64,000 nt of DNA from Bacteroidia bacterium (GCA_030424545.1 JAUHWL010000010.1:1-64000), one strand, 5' to 3'. Counted from the first letter of the stretch, positions 17,365-28,190 are shown. Made by a program: numbers and translations. Notes: a model not told the origin generated them from the sequence alone.

Positions 17365-19605
17365 TTAAAATTTCTTCCGCTTGCCGAGAAGCAAAATTGC
17401 AGGCAACAGCGTAAGCGCGCCCATGCTGGAGCCCAACATGCTTAGCGCAATTAAAATTCCGAAGTAAACCATGGGCATTAAATCTGAAAATGCCAGCACT
17501 AAAAACCCAGCCGAAACAGATATAAAATTGATGAGAATGGCTTTGCCGCTGGTCATTACGGTTTCTTGTATGGCCAAATTTACATCGCCTGTATTTTTTA
17601 GGCTTAGGTTGAAGTTGGAGATAAAATGGATGGAATAATCTATGCCGATGCCCATGGCTACGCTGGCCACCAGCACGGTTACCACATTTAGCGGAATGCC
17701 CGTAAAACCCATCACTCCGTATAAAACGGCAATGGTTGCAATGATGGGCACGCTGGCGTAAAACCCTTCGCGGGCCGATTTAAAAATTAAGCTTACCAGC
17801 GCAATAACCAATATTATAGCAATGACCAAACTGGTGATTTGGCTGCGCAACAAACTTTGGTCTAGCTGCGCATTAACGTAGGGCATGCCCGAAACTTCGA
17901 TGGTAAAATCTTCGCTTTTGTGGGTTTTTAAATAGTCTTTTACATAGCTATCGAAACTGCGAATGTTGGCCTGACCTTCGTTATTAAACTTCCCAATAAT
18001 GATGGCTTCGTCTAATTCTTCGGTTACCAGCTGACTTAAATCTTGTTGGCCGAGGATGAACCACATTTGTTGCACAGTGCCTTTGTCGGCCGGAATGTCG
18101 CCTTCTCCTCCCAAGGCGTGGTTGAGTTTAATCACCACATCGGCAATAGATTGCGTGCTAGAAATGTAGGGGCTGGCGGTTAAGTATTGTTGAAAATCGG
18201 CCATGCCTTGCAGTAATTCTGGGCATTGAACATCGCCCTTAAAAACTGCAAAAACGGGTTTAGAGCCGCCATAATGCGCTTCCATAATGCGGTCGGCTTG
18301 GCTAACAGGATGATTCTTTTTAAAATAGTCGGCCACACTAACGCTGCGTTTTACAAGCGTCATTCCGGCTATTCCGGCAAAAACTAAAAGTATCCAAATC
18401 CATAAAATCCGTTTTGGGTGTTGGATGATGGCGCGGTGCAGTGGCGATAAAATTTTCGCGCTCATAAAAGATGCTGCCTTTTGCTGATCTGCTTTTACAG
18501 GTGTTTTCTTTTTGGGAGGAAATATGGCTTGCATGGCCGGAATGAAAACCAAGGTCAGCAGCGCAGCATACACAGTTCCGAGGGCAGCTAAAATACCAAA
18601 GTCGCGAATCATGCTGAGGTAAGAACCGAAAATGAACGATAAAAAGCCAATCATGGTGGTGAGTGCCGCGAGGGTTACGGGCAGCGCAATCACGGTCATC
18701 GACTTTAAAATGGCGTTTTTGTTTTCTGTTTCTAGACTTTGGCTGATGCGGTTGATGACGTGAATGGCGTACGCACTGCCCACCGCAAGGATGATGATAG
18801 GCACATTGTTAGAAACCATTGAGAGTTTAAAACCGAGCAAAACAAAAGTGCCAATGGCCCATAAAATGGCTAATCCGGCAGCAAGTAATGGCAGAATTAC
18901 ACCGCGTGTAGATTTAAAACTGAGGTATAAAATTAGGGCGATTAATACGAAAGAAATCGGAATGAGTTTCAGCATATCTGTAGCGATTATTTCTGAAACG
19001 TAAGTGGTGAGGAAGGTTGTGCCCGCGAAATAAATGGGCTCGGGTAGGTCTAAGCTGGCCACCATTTGGCGTACGTTTTGGGCTACAACTTCGGCATTTG
19101 CATCGTTTTGGAAGTAAAAAAGTACAATGGCCGAACTTCCATCGGCAGCCACCAAACTGCCGGTTACCATTTTGTTTTGGGTAATTACATCGCGAATGCT
19201 GTCGGCATCTTTTTTGGTTTCTGGCCAACGCGCTCTACTGATTAAATCATCAACCTGAAAGTTATCGTCCTCAGCCTGAAAGCTACGCATGTTGGTAATG
19301 CTCGTTACCGAAATAACGCCTTCTATCAACGCCAAAGAATCTGAAACGTGTTGAATGTGATTGAGAGCTTCTGCCTCAAAAACGTTATCAGCTTCAACAA
19401 TAACTAGCCCAATTTGGTTGCTTCCAAAGCGCTCGCCAACGGCTTTAAAAAGCTGCACAACTGTGTCGTTTTTGGGCAAGGCATCAACAAGGTTAGAGTC
19501 TACCTGAAGGTTTTTTAGTTGATAACCAAAAAAGCTTGTAAAGAAAATTACGGCCACAAGAACCACCCATTTCCCTTTAACAATAGCGTTGAATACTTTT
19601 TTCAA
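17365..19605 (-). CDS. MMPL/RND-family exporter
   Basis: The 746-residue integral membrane protein has the RND layout: TM1 near 14-30, a large periplasmic loop, five more helices around 215-360, TM7 near 395-415, a second loop, and the last helices from about 590 to 740. The two halves are related, as expected. It is of the hydrophobe-exporter type, without the size of AcrB. Substrates are likely lipids or other hydrophobic molecules, passed to the LolA-like partner downstream. The start is a TTG giving Met-Lys-Lys-Val-Phe; no in-frame ATG lies near. Confidence 0.88.
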   Translation of the reverse strand: MKKVFNAIVKGKWVVLVAVIFFTSFFGYQLKNLQVDSNLVDALPKNDTVVQLFKAVGERFGSNQIGLVIVEADNVFEAEALNHIQHVSDSLALIEGVISVTSITNMRSFQAEDDNFQVDDLISRARWPETKKDADSIRDVITQNKMVTGSLVAADGSSAIVLFYFQNDANAEVVAQNVRQMVASLDLPEPIYFAGTTFLTTYVSEIIATDMLKLIPISFVLIALILYLSFKSTRGVILPLLAAGLAILWAIGTFVLLGFKLSMVSNNVPIIILAVGSAYAIHVINRISQSLETENKNAILKSMTVIALPVTLAALTTMIGFLSFIFGSYLSMIRDFGILAALGTVYAALLTLVFIPAMQAIFPPKKKTPVKADQQKAASFMSAKILSPLHRAIIQHPKRILWIWILLVFAGIAGMTLVKRSVSVADYFKKNHPVSQADRIMEAHYGGSKPVFAVFKGDVQCPELLQGMADFQQYLTASPYISSTQSIADVVIKLNHALGGEGDIPADKGTVQQMWFILGQQDLSQLVTEELDEAIIIGKFNNEGQANIRSFDSYVKDYLKTHKSEDFTIEVSGMPYVNAQLDQSLLRSQITSLVIAIILVIALVSLIFKSAREGFYASVPIIATIAVLYGVMGFTGIPLNVVTVLVASVAMGIGIDYSIHFISNFNLSLKNTGDVNLAIQETVMTSGKAILINFISVSAGFLVLAFSDLMPMVYFGILIALSMLGSSMGALTLLPAILLLGKRKKF

Positions 19606-19666
19606 GAAGACGGTAATTTTGAACGGTAAATTTACTCTTCAGAAAAAGACTTCGGCCATAAAGCGC

Positions 19667-19699
19667 AAAAAAAAGCCCCGCGAGTTTTTCGCGGGGCTT
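19667..19699 (-). terminator. rho-independent terminator of the giant adhesin gene
   Basis: An 11-base-pair perfect stem, 19673-19683 with 19689-19699 (AAGCCCCGCGA and complement), has a 5-base loop. Reading the minus strand it is followed by a run of eight T. It lies 25 bases beyond the stop of the minus-strand gene at 19725-25871. No T-run follows on the plus strand. Confidence 0.88.
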
Positions 19700-19724
19700 G
19701 TAATAAAAAGTGTGTTAAAGGAAA

Positions 19725-22700
19725 TTACATTTTGGTAATTTTCTTCACTACGGTTTTATCGCCTGCAGTAATATGTACAAAGTACACGCTTGGCGCTTGG
19801 CCGCTTAAATCTATTTGATGCGTTATTGTTCCCTCAGCATTGCTCATCGATTCGCTAAACAGAATTCTGCCCAAAGCATCAACGGTTTTAATGCTTACAT
19901 CTTGGCGAGAATCTAATGAAAGAGAAACATTAAATATTCCTGCACTTGGATTTGGGAAGATGTTTAATGAGCGAGACAACTCGTTTTCTTGTACACCAAT
20001 AGTCATGTTTACTTTAAAAGTTGCCGTGTCTATTGTGTTACAAACGGTGTCTTCTACCGTACAAATAATGGTGTAATTACCACCGTTGGTATATGTGTGC
20101 GATGCAATAACACCACTACCTACATTTCCATCGCCAAATTGCCAAGTAACCACTTGACCAGAACTTGCGCTTGCATCTACATCTACTTTGTTTGGCTGAC
20201 TTACAATGGTAGAGAAGCTTGCTTGAGCGGTATCTGTATTAAATACTAAATTAACAGCTGTTTTGGTATCTGAACAAACAACATTGTGCACAAAGAATGT
20301 TCCGTCAAAAACTCTGTGTTCTGAAGCTGAGCTAAATGAACTAAATAAGCCAGTACCGCTTACAAAGTTTAGCATAGGGCTATTTTGAATGGTAGCAGAA
20401 CTTGCATTTCCCCAAGCACCATTAAATTCTAAGTAGATGGCATAAGTTGCACCTACACCTATGCTTAATGGCTTGTTTAGAACCGCAACCGTTTTATTGC
20501 CTGTACCAAGAGAAACATATTCTACCGTATCTAATACAGTCCATGCAGAAGGGTTTGTTTCATTGTTTACGTATGTACCATTTGGTATATAATGGATGTA
20601 AAGTGTTCCTGTATCACCAACATTTACTCTTGAGTTTATATAAAGGCTATCAAGAACAAGACTTGTTTTTGCTGTTAAATTAAACATGATTCCACCAGGG
20701 GTACCAAATTGGGCAGTAAAACCAGTGTTTGATTGAAGTGAATCATTCAAACCTCCAATATACCCTAAGTACCAACTGTTTTGCGTTGACATCGGTACGG
20801 TAATCGTATCGCCAACAGCATAAGGAATAGAGTCATTTACATTTGAGTACCAACCATAGTCAACTCCGTTGTATGTTTTTGCAGCCAGCGTTACACTACC
20901 GAGTGGGTTATAGCAAATAGTATCTAACGCATGTGCATCAGGCAAACCGCCTATGAAGTATACATTGTTTAAATGGGCCGTGTCATTCGCAGAATCTTCA
21001 TCATTTGTAAGAGACGAATACGCTTTGAAATTTACATTAGATGCCCCTTGGAATGTGTTTATACTACCAACGTTTACCGATGCATAATCTAACGAAGCAA
21101 TAGCCGTGGTATACGTAGTATTTACAGACGCATTAATATCGCCAGTTACATCTACTTGAACTCCTACAGAGTTAACAGTATTTAAGCCATAATTTCTAAC
21201 AAGAACAATAATGTTTGCAATAGAATCTCCACAACCAACAGCTGGTTCTAAAAATGTTTCTATGGCAATGTCATTGTTTTTTGGAGTAAACTCATCAGCG
21301 CCTATATCTACACTTGTAGCGCCAGTAGCAGGTCTTGTATCGCCATCATAATCAACATTGTATCCAGGAATGGCTACACCGGCATCATTTGGTAAGAATC
21401 CAATAATATGTAAATCATCAGCTGATGTGAAATATGGATTTCCTTCAAGCGAGTTCATATTCAAAGTTGGTTTCGCTGTTTTCCATGCCGCCAAGTTTGC
21501 GTAACTATTGTTGTCGTAAACAAAATCATTTCCAGAATTGTAGTAAAGATTATAATCAATAGTTATATCTGTACCGTTTAAGTTGCTGTATAAAGCGTAA
21601 CTCGATTGACTAGAGAAAATATTGTTTCTTATATCAAAGTGGTCTGTATTATTAAAACCGTATAAATAAACACCTCTATTACCACCAGAGGCAGAGTTGA
21701 AGTATATATTTAAATATTCTGTATTAGAAATATACAAACCTGTACCGTTTTTCAAGCCAACTAACATATTGTTTGCAATAACAGAGTTTTGAGAAACAAC
21801 GTTATTGTTACAGCTATTAATTTCTATACCTGAATTCTTTCCAGCAAAATAATTGCCAGTAATAGAAAATTCATTTACACCAGTCATATAAAGTCCTGTA
21901 GAAGAATATGGGTCTAATCCATCGTATGAATAATTACCACTTACAAGAACAGAATCATAACCAGTAATTCTAACGGCTTGGTTATACGGATTGTTAAATA
22001 CGTTGTCCGTAATGGTTAAACCCGTATTTGGGGTATTGCCATCTCCCGTCATACAAATTGAACGGTAACCAAAGTTAAACGTGTTGCCTGATATGTTTAT
22101 GTTAAAGGCATTTTGACCCGATGCGGTAGAAGAAGTCTCTAAAAGAGAAGCAACAATTACAGCTGAAGCAGATGGAGCCGCAGACGTCTTGCTTCCTTTA
22201 CCTGTTAAAATGCAGTTTTCAATAGAAATATCATGAGAAGCATTGTTTAACCAGATTAAGTAATTTGGAGCATATCCAGTAATACGTAAGTTGTTTAAAG
22301 TAATATAACCTGCTCCGTTAAAGTTAATCGCATAACCAGCACCTGTTCCAAAAATTGTATCGTTTCCAGAACCGTTAAATGTTACTGTGTTGGTTGCACT
22401 TGCGCCAGGAATTGGACCAAAATCTAAATAACCAGAATATTTACCTCCAGAAAGGTTAAAAGTAACTGGGCCAGATACTCCACAATTTGTTAGGGCAAGA
22501 ATAGCTTCTTTGTAGCCAGTAAAATTGTTGGCACCTGGGGTTCCGCCAATGGTGTATGTACCAGACATAGGGCCGTTACATTCTGTCATAAAGGTATGTG
22601 GGCCAACCCAAATATTGTTACACGTATCTTTTACATAGAAGTCATATGCCGTTGCAGCTGTAAGACCAGTAAGAGAATAGTTGGCATTTGTTAAACCAGA

Positions 22701-25700
22701 AACAACGTTTCCTGTTCCTGTTCCTTGAATAAAACCAGTAAGGCCCCATTCTATTGTATAAGGTGCTTCGTAAGAACCCCAGGCTAAATCTGCACTGGTG
22801 GTTGTTCTAGAAGTAACCATCAATCCAGTTGGTGCAATGCAATTGGTCGAGTTGTCAATAGAAACATCGTCAATAGCCATATCTCCATTGCCACCGCTAC
22901 CTTTTATACCTTTAAAACGTATATAAATGGTGTCATTTAAAAATTGAGAAAGCGCCATTTCAGATTTTAACCATGCGTCACTACCTGCGGTTTGTTGTTC
23001 TCCTTCAATAGCCTTAATTTCAGTCCAAGTAGCATTGTCTTTAGATACTTCTACCTGCACGCTACCTGTTTGTGAACCATACATGTGGTACCAGAAAGAA
23101 AGGGTTGGTGTAGTTAAAGAGCTTAAATCAAATGGGCCATTTGTTATCCAAGTTTCCACACCAGTATATGATGCTTCTGTAAACATATAAACTCCTTCGC
23201 CACCTGGTCCTTGCGTATGATCAGCGTCTGGCCCAGTTGTGGCCCAGCTTGCTTTACCCTGCGAGGTGCGCCAGCTATATTTATTGTTTATAATGCTTTG
23301 TGCATCTGCTTCCCAACAGGTAGCCCATTTACCACTTCCCGGTGGAGGTCCTACAGGGTTCAAATCAAAATTATCATAATAAGGTGTTGCAAAAATTGCG
23401 GGGCAACCTGTTGTTACTGATAGCGGTCCTCCAGCTATTGAATAAACGCTACTATCGCAATCTGCAGTAACGTAAAAGTCATAATTTGTAACTGGGGTTA
23501 AATTTATAACGTGTAGAGAGTCTGCTAATATTCCGGTTATAATGGTTCCTGTGCCTTGTGTAAAACCGGCTGGACCATATTCTACAGTATAGCCAATTGC
23601 CTTGCTTGAGCCAGACCAACCAAGCATAAGGTCAGTAGCGTTAATATTCCATGTTGTAATTGCCGTTGGTGTTGGACACGCTTGTGGTGTTCTAATTCCG
23701 ATATTATCAACAAAAACATCTACCGCTGATGTGTTAGCAACTGTAGATTCACAATAAAAACCAATTTTCACAATGCCAGAGTAACCAGTTAAATTAACGG
23801 TATATGTTGCCCCTGTATTGGTAAGGTTTGTTGCCTGTGAAGCTGTAAATAAAGTGTTTGAGTTATTCCAAGTTAATCCTCCATCTGTAGAAATCACAAC
23901 TTTTACCGTGTCATCGGCCTCTAATGTAGCAGGACCAGAAGTTCCAGAAGCAGTTGCGGCCATATCAAAATAAAGCTCCCAATTATTCCCTGTTCCAAGG
24001 TCAATTTGTTCCGTCATAAACCACTCATCAACATTACCATTATAGGTATTAAATTCACAACGAACAGAACCTTTATAGATGTTTGGAGGGGTGTTTAGCC
24101 AAGCATCTTCTGCCCAATTTGAGTATGTGTTCGTAAAACTGGTTGGGTTAGAAATTAGCCCTTCAGTTTCAGACCATCTTTCATTCGGTAGAAATCCGTT
24201 TGTATTAAAATCTTCTACAAATTCCGGACGAAGTATAGTTCTAAATGTATAAGGTCCGTACCATGCTGATAGACCGTTTCCAGTAGAAGTACAACTGCTT
24301 TGAATATACACATCATAATATGTATCACCATCTAAACTAGAAAAGGTGTGCGTTGTTGTTGTTACGGTATCAATATTTCCGGTTCCTTGTATAAAGCCGT
24401 GAGTGCCAATTTCTATGTAAAATAAATTAGAATTAGAGTTCCAAACTGCATCAACAGAGCTACCGGTAATATTTTGCAAACTAAAGTTAGCTGGTTGCGG
24501 GCAATTTGGAGCTTCTTGTACGCTAAAGTCATCAATACCTATATCACCTCTATAACCAGTTTGTGTTTTTTTAGATCTAAGGCGAAAAGAAACATTGGCA
24601 CCAGAATATGAAGAAACATCAACACCACGTTCTAGCCATGCGTTGGATGCGTCAATTTGTTGTTGTCCAACTAAACTATCCAATGTAGTCCAATTTGCAC
24701 CTCCATTTGTGCTTACTTCTAAATATAAAATTCCTACTTGACTTCCATACATGTGGTATTTGAAAGATACCCAAGGAGTTGTAAGTGATGTCGTATTGAA
24801 CTGTGGTGAAGTTAAAGTGGCTTCTGAACCAATAGTATTTCCGTTTGCTTTAAAGAGCATATAATTTGAACCACTTGCCGCAACAAGAGGGCCTGAGTAA
24901 ATGGTAGTAGATCCTGTTCCAGGTCCAGTACGCGTTATCCACATGGGGTTACTACTATTGTAGCTATCTGGAGAACGATCCCAGCAAGTAGAGATGGTAT
25001 CACCATTATAACTGTATCCTGATTCTGCAACCCATTCAGTACCATCAAATGTTTCTAAAAATGGAAAAACAGCAAACGGAGTACACTCTGTGGTAAAAGC
25101 GTATGGGCCATTCCAAGAGCTAGAATCTGCTGTGCTTAAAGAACAGTCCGTCTGAACATAAAAGTCATAATATGTATTGGGCGTTAAACTAGAAATACTT
25201 GCCGAATTGGTTGTTAGATTTAACGTTGTTCCAGAACCTGGAGCAAACCCAGTAAGACCATATTCTAAATTGTACATAGTACCAACGTTATCCCAAGAAA
25301 GAATTGCACTTGTTGAAGTTGCAAAAGCAGATAGCGTTGTTGGTATATTGCAGCCACCAGCAGCATTCATAAGTAGCGTGAAATCTTGTGTTTCTGCTTG
25401 ATATCCGAAGTTACATGCGTCTGCTTTTACCAGTGCCAACGATTGCTGACGAGATGCAAACCTGATTCGTGTAGAACTTATTGTTGTACCGCTCGGTATA
25501 ATTACACTGCCCGATACTGTGGCTGAAGCAGAACTTGATCCCCAAAAATAATCTGTAGCATCAGTAAAGTCGCCATCGCCATTAAGGTCAACCCATATAC
25601 CCCATTGTACAGGAACTCCGCCAGTACCAAGGCTAAACGGAATAGGGGTTCCTTTATTAACTGTAATAACCGTTGAAGTTTGATTGCTGTAAGGTCCAGA

Positions 25701-25871
25701 GTTACACGCACTATTTGATTCTGTAAAAGAGCCAAAAGTAATATCGTCTATGGCCCAACCTGGTCCACACCATGCAAATCCGAAAAGGTATTCGCAATAG
25801 GTTTGCGCATTTGCAGCTTGCCAGCCAACAATAGACATAAAGAATATTGTTAATTTTAAAAATACTTTCAT
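19725..25871 (-). CDS. giant multidomain T9SS surface protein/adhesin
   Basis: The 2048-residue protein has a signal peptide ending near Asn-Ala-Gln (residue 23) and a GEVED-type domain at about 60-165, with Asp-Leu-Asn-Gly-Asp-Gly-Asp-Phe as a likely calcium loop. Several fibronectin type III modules follow, each with a Gly-Phe...Gly-Thr-Gly-Thr loop, alternating with MAM-like jelly-roll modules carrying the Trp-Val-Ser-Phe-Lys-Tyr-His-Met-Tyr-Gly type strand. Next come a right-handed beta-helix at roughly 1150-1500, a CARDB-like domain, another beta module, a PKD domain near 1900, and a type A sorting domain from Phe-Pro-Asn-Pro-Ser-Ala. It should be exported by T9SS and act in attachment or glycan binding. 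It is monocistronic, with its own terminator. Confidence 0.88.
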   Translation of the reverse strand: MKVFLKLTIFFMSIVGWQAANAQTYCEYLFGFAWCGPGWAIDDITFGSFTESNSACNSGPYSNQTSTVITVNKGTPIPFSLGTGGVPVQWGIWVDLNGDGDFTDATDYFWGSSSASATVSGSVIIPSGTTISSTRIRFASRQQSLALVKADACNFGYQAETQDFTLLMNAAGGCNIPTTLSAFATSTSAILSWDNVGTMYNLEYGLTGFAPGSGTTLNLTTNSASISSLTPNTYYDFYVQTDCSLSTADSSSWNGPYAFTTECTPFAVFPFLETFDGTEWVAESGYSYNGDTISTCWDRSPDSYNSSNPMWITRTGPGTGSTTIYSGPLVAASGSNYMLFKANGNTIGSEATLTSPQFNTTSLTTPWVSFKYHMYGSQVGILYLEVSTNGGANWTTLDSLVGQQQIDASNAWLERGVDVSSYSGANVSFRLRSKKTQTGYRGDIGIDDFSVQEAPNCPQPANFSLQNITGSSVDAVWNSNSNLFYIEIGTHGFIQGTGNIDTVTTTTHTFSSLDGDTYYDVYIQSSCTSTGNGLSAWYGPYTFRTILRPEFVEDFNTNGFLPNERWSETEGLISNPTSFTNTYSNWAEDAWLNTPPNIYKGSVRCEFNTYNGNVDEWFMTEQIDLGTGNNWELYFDMAATASGTSGPATLEADDTVKVVISTDGGLTWNNSNTLFTASQATNLTNTGATYTVNLTGYSGIVKIGFYCESTVANTSAVDVFVDNIGIRTPQACPTPTAITTWNINATDLMLGWSGSSKAIGYTVEYGPAGFTQGTGTIITGILADSLHVINLTPVTNYDFYVTADCDSSVYSIAGGPLSVTTGCPAIFATPYYDNFDLNPVGPPPGSGKWATCWEADAQSIINNKYSWRTSQGKASWATTGPDADHTQGPGGEGVYMFTEASYTGVETWITNGPFDLSSLTTPTLSFWYHMYGSQTGSVQVEVSKDNATWTEIKAIEGEQQTAGSDAWLKSEMALSQFLNDTIYIRFKGIKGSGGNGDMAIDDVSIDNSTNCIAPTGLMVTSRTTTSADLAWGSYEAPYTIEWGLTGFIQGTGTGNVVSGLTNANYSLTGLTAATAYDFYVKDTCNNIWVGPHTFMTECNGPMSGTYTIGGTPGANNFTGYKEAILALTNCGVSGPVTFNLSGGKYSGYLDFGPIPGASATNTVTFNGSGNDTIFGTGAGYAINFNGAGYITLNNLRITGYAPNYLIWLNNASHDISIENCILTGKGSKTSAAPSASAVIVASLLETSSTASGQNAFNINISGNTFNFGYRSICMTGDGNTPNTGLTITDNVFNNPYNQAVRITGYDSVLVSGNYSYDGLDPYSSTGLYMTGVNEFSITGNYFAGKNSGIEINSCNNNVVSQNSVIANNMLVGLKNGTGLYISNTEYLNIYFNSASGGNRGVYLYGFNNTDHFDIRNNIFSSQSSYALYSNLNGTDITIDYNLYYNSGNDFVYDNNSYANLAAWKTAKPTLNMNSLEGNPYFTSADDLHIIGFLPNDAGVAIPGYNVDYDGDTRPATGATSVDIGADEFTPKNNDIAIETFLEPAVGCGDSIANIIVLVRNYGLNTVNSVGVQVDVTGDINASVNTTYTTAIASLDYASVNVGSINTFQGASNVNFKAYSSLTNDEDSANDTAHLNNVYFIGGLPDAHALDTICYNPLGSVTLAAKTYNGVDYGWYSNVNDSIPYAVGDTITVPMSTQNSWYLGYIGGLNDSLQSNTGFTAQFGTPGGIMFNLTAKTSLVLDSLYINSRVNVGDTGTLYIHYIPNGTYVNNETNPSAWTVLDTVEYVSLGTGNKTVAVLNKPLSIGVGATYAIYLEFNGAWGNASSATIQNSPMLNFVSGTGLFSSFSSASEHRVFDGTFFVHNVVCSDTKTAVNLVFNTDTAQASFSTIVSQPNKVDVDASASSGQVVTWQFGDGNVGSGVIASHTYTNGGNYTIICTVEDTVCNTIDTATFKVNMTIGVQENELSRSLNIFPNPSAGIFNVSLSLDSRQDVSIKTVDALGRILFSESMSNAEGTITHQIDLSGQAPSVYFVHITAGDKTVVKKITKM

Positions 25872-26092
25872 CGTACCAATTTTAGATTATAATGCTATAA
25901 GCGCTTTTCTTTCGAAAAGTGCGCAAAAATGAACTATTTTAATAGTTCTCAATTTAAAAATATTGGTATATCCAACTTGATTTCCAACAAATTAACAAGT
26001 AATTGTATTTTGTTGAATATTTAACACCTGTTTAAAGTATTTAAATAATTTTAGTTTTACCCGTAAACTTTCATTGTTATTAAATCCATTCG

Positions 26093-26932
26093 ATGTTTGA
26101 CACAGGAATAGTAAATAAGCTTTTTGCCATTGTCTTTGTCATATTAGCAGCTTTCATGCTTATGCTGGGAGCGTCTTTGCTGGTAAGCTGGCCATCAAAC
26201 CAAATAGAGTGGCTTATTGTTTTGATGGCTTTGGGTGCAAGTTTTTTTCTTTTTTGGGGGGCTAAACAAACACTAAGTAGGGCAAAAAAACAACAAGCCG
26301 CAGAGCACGCAGAAGATCTTCGGATAAAAAAAGATTTTCCAGTTAAACGCAAACCGGCAAAAAGCAACTACGCTGTAGATGTAAAAAACGAACCGAAAAA
26401 AACAATAACTGTAGCGAGTAAACCAGTAAACGAACATACACCTGTCATTTTAGCTCAGTGGATGTTTACCAAGGCCACATGGAAAATTGTGTTTAAAAAG
26501 GTATTGCAAAAAACCTACAAAGAAGAAATCTATACAGCGGTTTGGTATCCCGTGTTTTTTGGTTTGTTGGCCTGGGGACATTATATGTGGGGCATCTTGG
26601 CGGGCGTTCTTTTCGGTTTGTTTTACCTCTGGTTCAGGGGCTATTACGTGAAAAATAAATTTGGAGCAATTCCTTCCCAAGCTTACGCAGAAATCATTAT
26701 ATCAGACTCTTATTTGCGCATAAATGGCAAGTACATACATTATGCAGATGACAAATATTTTTTAAAAAGCGTGCAGCAAGAAAGCGATAAAGAATTTGGC
26801 GATTTGTTACATTTTGATATTGGCTGGTTTACCAGCAAAGATCTCCCCGCAAGCATGGATTTGTACGTTCCAATTCCGCCAGACAAAATGCACGAAGCCA
26901 GGCTTATTTTAGAAACTTTTCAGAAATCTTAG
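26093..26932 (+). CDS. four-helix integral membrane protein of unknown function
   Basis: The 279-residue protein has two transmembrane helices near 10-55, a basic cytoplasmic linker of about 80 residues rich in Lys and Ala, and two further helices near 145-180. A C-terminal soluble domain of ~90 residues contains Ile-Ile-Ile-Ser-Asp-Ser-Tyr-Leu-Arg-Ile and an Ile-Pro-Pro-Asp-Lys motif. The last part faintly resembles the PH-like C-terminal domain of YcxB-type membrane proteins, but I cannot assign it. It precedes the ACMSD gene by 42 bases on the same strand. The AT-rich 221 bases upstream hold divergent promoters at most. Confidence 0.6.
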   Translation: MFDTGIVNKLFAIVFVILAAFMLMLGASLLVSWPSNQIEWLIVLMALGASFFLFWGAKQTLSRAKKQQAAEHAEDLRIKKDFPVKRKPAKSNYAVDVKNEPKKTITVASKPVNEHTPVILAQWMFTKATWKIVFKKVLQKTYKEEIYTAVWYPVFFGLLAWGHYMWGILAGVLFGLFYLWFRGYYVKNKFGAIPSQAYAEIIISDSYLRINGKYIHYADDKYFLKSVQQESDKEFGDLLHFDIGWFTSKDLPASMDLYVPIPPDKMHEARLILETFQKS

Positions 26933-26974
26933 AACCGAGGCTAAATTTTTACATTCGCCCAACAAAATTATTTT

Positions 26975-28024
26975 ATGAGCACACTTTTTACCATCGACAT
27001 CCACACGCACATCCTGCCAGAAAACATTCCCAATTTTAAAGAAAAGTTTGGGTATGGCGGATTTATAAATTTAGATCACCACAAACCTTGTTGTGCCAGA
27101 ATGATGAAGGACGACACATTTTTTAGAGAGGTAGAGGACAATTGTTGGGATGCCGAAACACGCATGAATGAGTGTGCCGAGCAACACGTAAATGTGCAGG
27201 TGTTAAGCACAGTGCCTGTAATGTTTAGCTATTGGGCCAAGCCTAAAGATACCCTAGAGCTTTCTATGTTTTTAAATGACCATATTGCCGATATTGTTAA
27301 GCGCTACCCAAAGCGTTTTGTTGGTCTTGGTACTGTACCCATGCAAGATCCTAAATTGGCAATTCAAGAACTAAAACGATGCAAAGAAATTGGCCTTAAA
27401 GGCATACAGATTGGTACACACATAGATGTGCATAATCCTGAAGATATGAGCAAGCCGGGCCACAGAAACCTTGATGCCCCCGAAGTTTTTGAAGTTTTAA
27501 AAGCCTGCGAAGAATTAGACATGTCGGTTTTTATACACCCGTGGGATATGATTTCTAAAGAAAAAATGACCAAGTATTGGTTACCATGGTTGGTGGGTAT
27601 GCCGGCCGAAAGTAGCCTTGCCCTTTGCTCGTTAATCTTTAGTGGCACATTTCAGAAGCTACCCAATTTGCGCGTAGCCATTGCACACGGTGGCGGAAGT
27701 TTCCCCGCAACATTGGCCCGCATTCAACATGGTTTTGACGTTCGTCCGGATTTGTGTGCTATAGATAATAAGGTTTCGCCAACGGCACACATGGGTAAAT
27801 TTTGGTTAGATAGCTTGGTTCACGACCCCAAAATGCTAGATTATATTGTTGATTTGGTTGGTGCAGATCGCGTTGCATTGGGTACAGATTATCCTTTTCC
27901 GTTGGGCGAATTAGAACCCGGAAAATTAATTAACCAAATGCCGTGGGGCGATGAACAAAAAGAACAACTGTTAAGCAAAAGTGCCCTAGAATGGTTAAAC
28001 TTAGATCGAAGTTTTTTTGATTAA
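26975..28024 (+). CDS. 2-amino-3-carboxymuconate-6-semialdehyde decarboxylase (ACMSD)
   Basis: ACMSD decarboxylates the kynurenine-pathway intermediate ACMS and diverts it from NAD synthesis toward the 2-aminomuconate route. The 349-residue amidohydrolase-fold protein is strikingly similar to animal ACMSD throughout, including Leu-Ser-Thr-Val-Pro-Val-Met-Phe-Ser-Tyr-Trp and Gly-Thr-Asp-Tyr-Pro-Phe-Pro-Leu-Gly-Glu. The expected zinc ligands are in place: His10, His12, His188 in His-Pro-Trp-Asp, and Asp305; the catalytic histidine is His238 in Ala-His-Gly-Gly-Gly. No other kynurenine-pathway gene is in the window. Confidence 0.92.
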   Translation: MSTLFTIDIHTHILPENIPNFKEKFGYGGFINLDHHKPCCARMMKDDTFFREVEDNCWDAETRMNECAEQHVNVQVLSTVPVMFSYWAKPKDTLELSMFLNDHIADIVKRYPKRFVGLGTVPMQDPKLAIQELKRCKEIGLKGIQIGTHIDVHNPEDMSKPGHRNLDAPEVFEVLKACEELDMSVFIHPWDMISKEKMTKYWLPWLVGMPAESSLALCSLIFSGTFQKLPNLRVAIAHGGGSFPATLARIQHGFDVRPDLCAIDNKVSPTAHMGKFWLDSLVHDPKMLDYIVDLVGADRVALGTDYPFPLGELEPGKLINQMPWGDEQKEQLLSKSALEWLNLDRSFFD

Positions 28025-28182
28025 TTGCTAAAAAGAAAACTTATAGCAACTTAATAGGTTGATTTATTGGTCTTAAAAAGCATCTATCTATTTAAAAACA
28101 GACGTTAGAGTAAGTTTGTAATTTTTAGCAGACTTATTCGACTATTAACCATAAAAAATAGTTATGCTTTTTACAATTCAAT

Positions 28183-28190
28183 TAATTTTG
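28183..28190 (+). promoter_or_regulatory. candidate -7 promoter box for the PurF-like gene
   Basis: TAATTTTG fits the Bacteroidota -7 consensus TAnnTTTG exactly and ends 18 bases before the ATG at 28209. A clear TTG -33 box is not visible. The spacer 28025-28208 shows nothing else. Confidence 0.4.
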
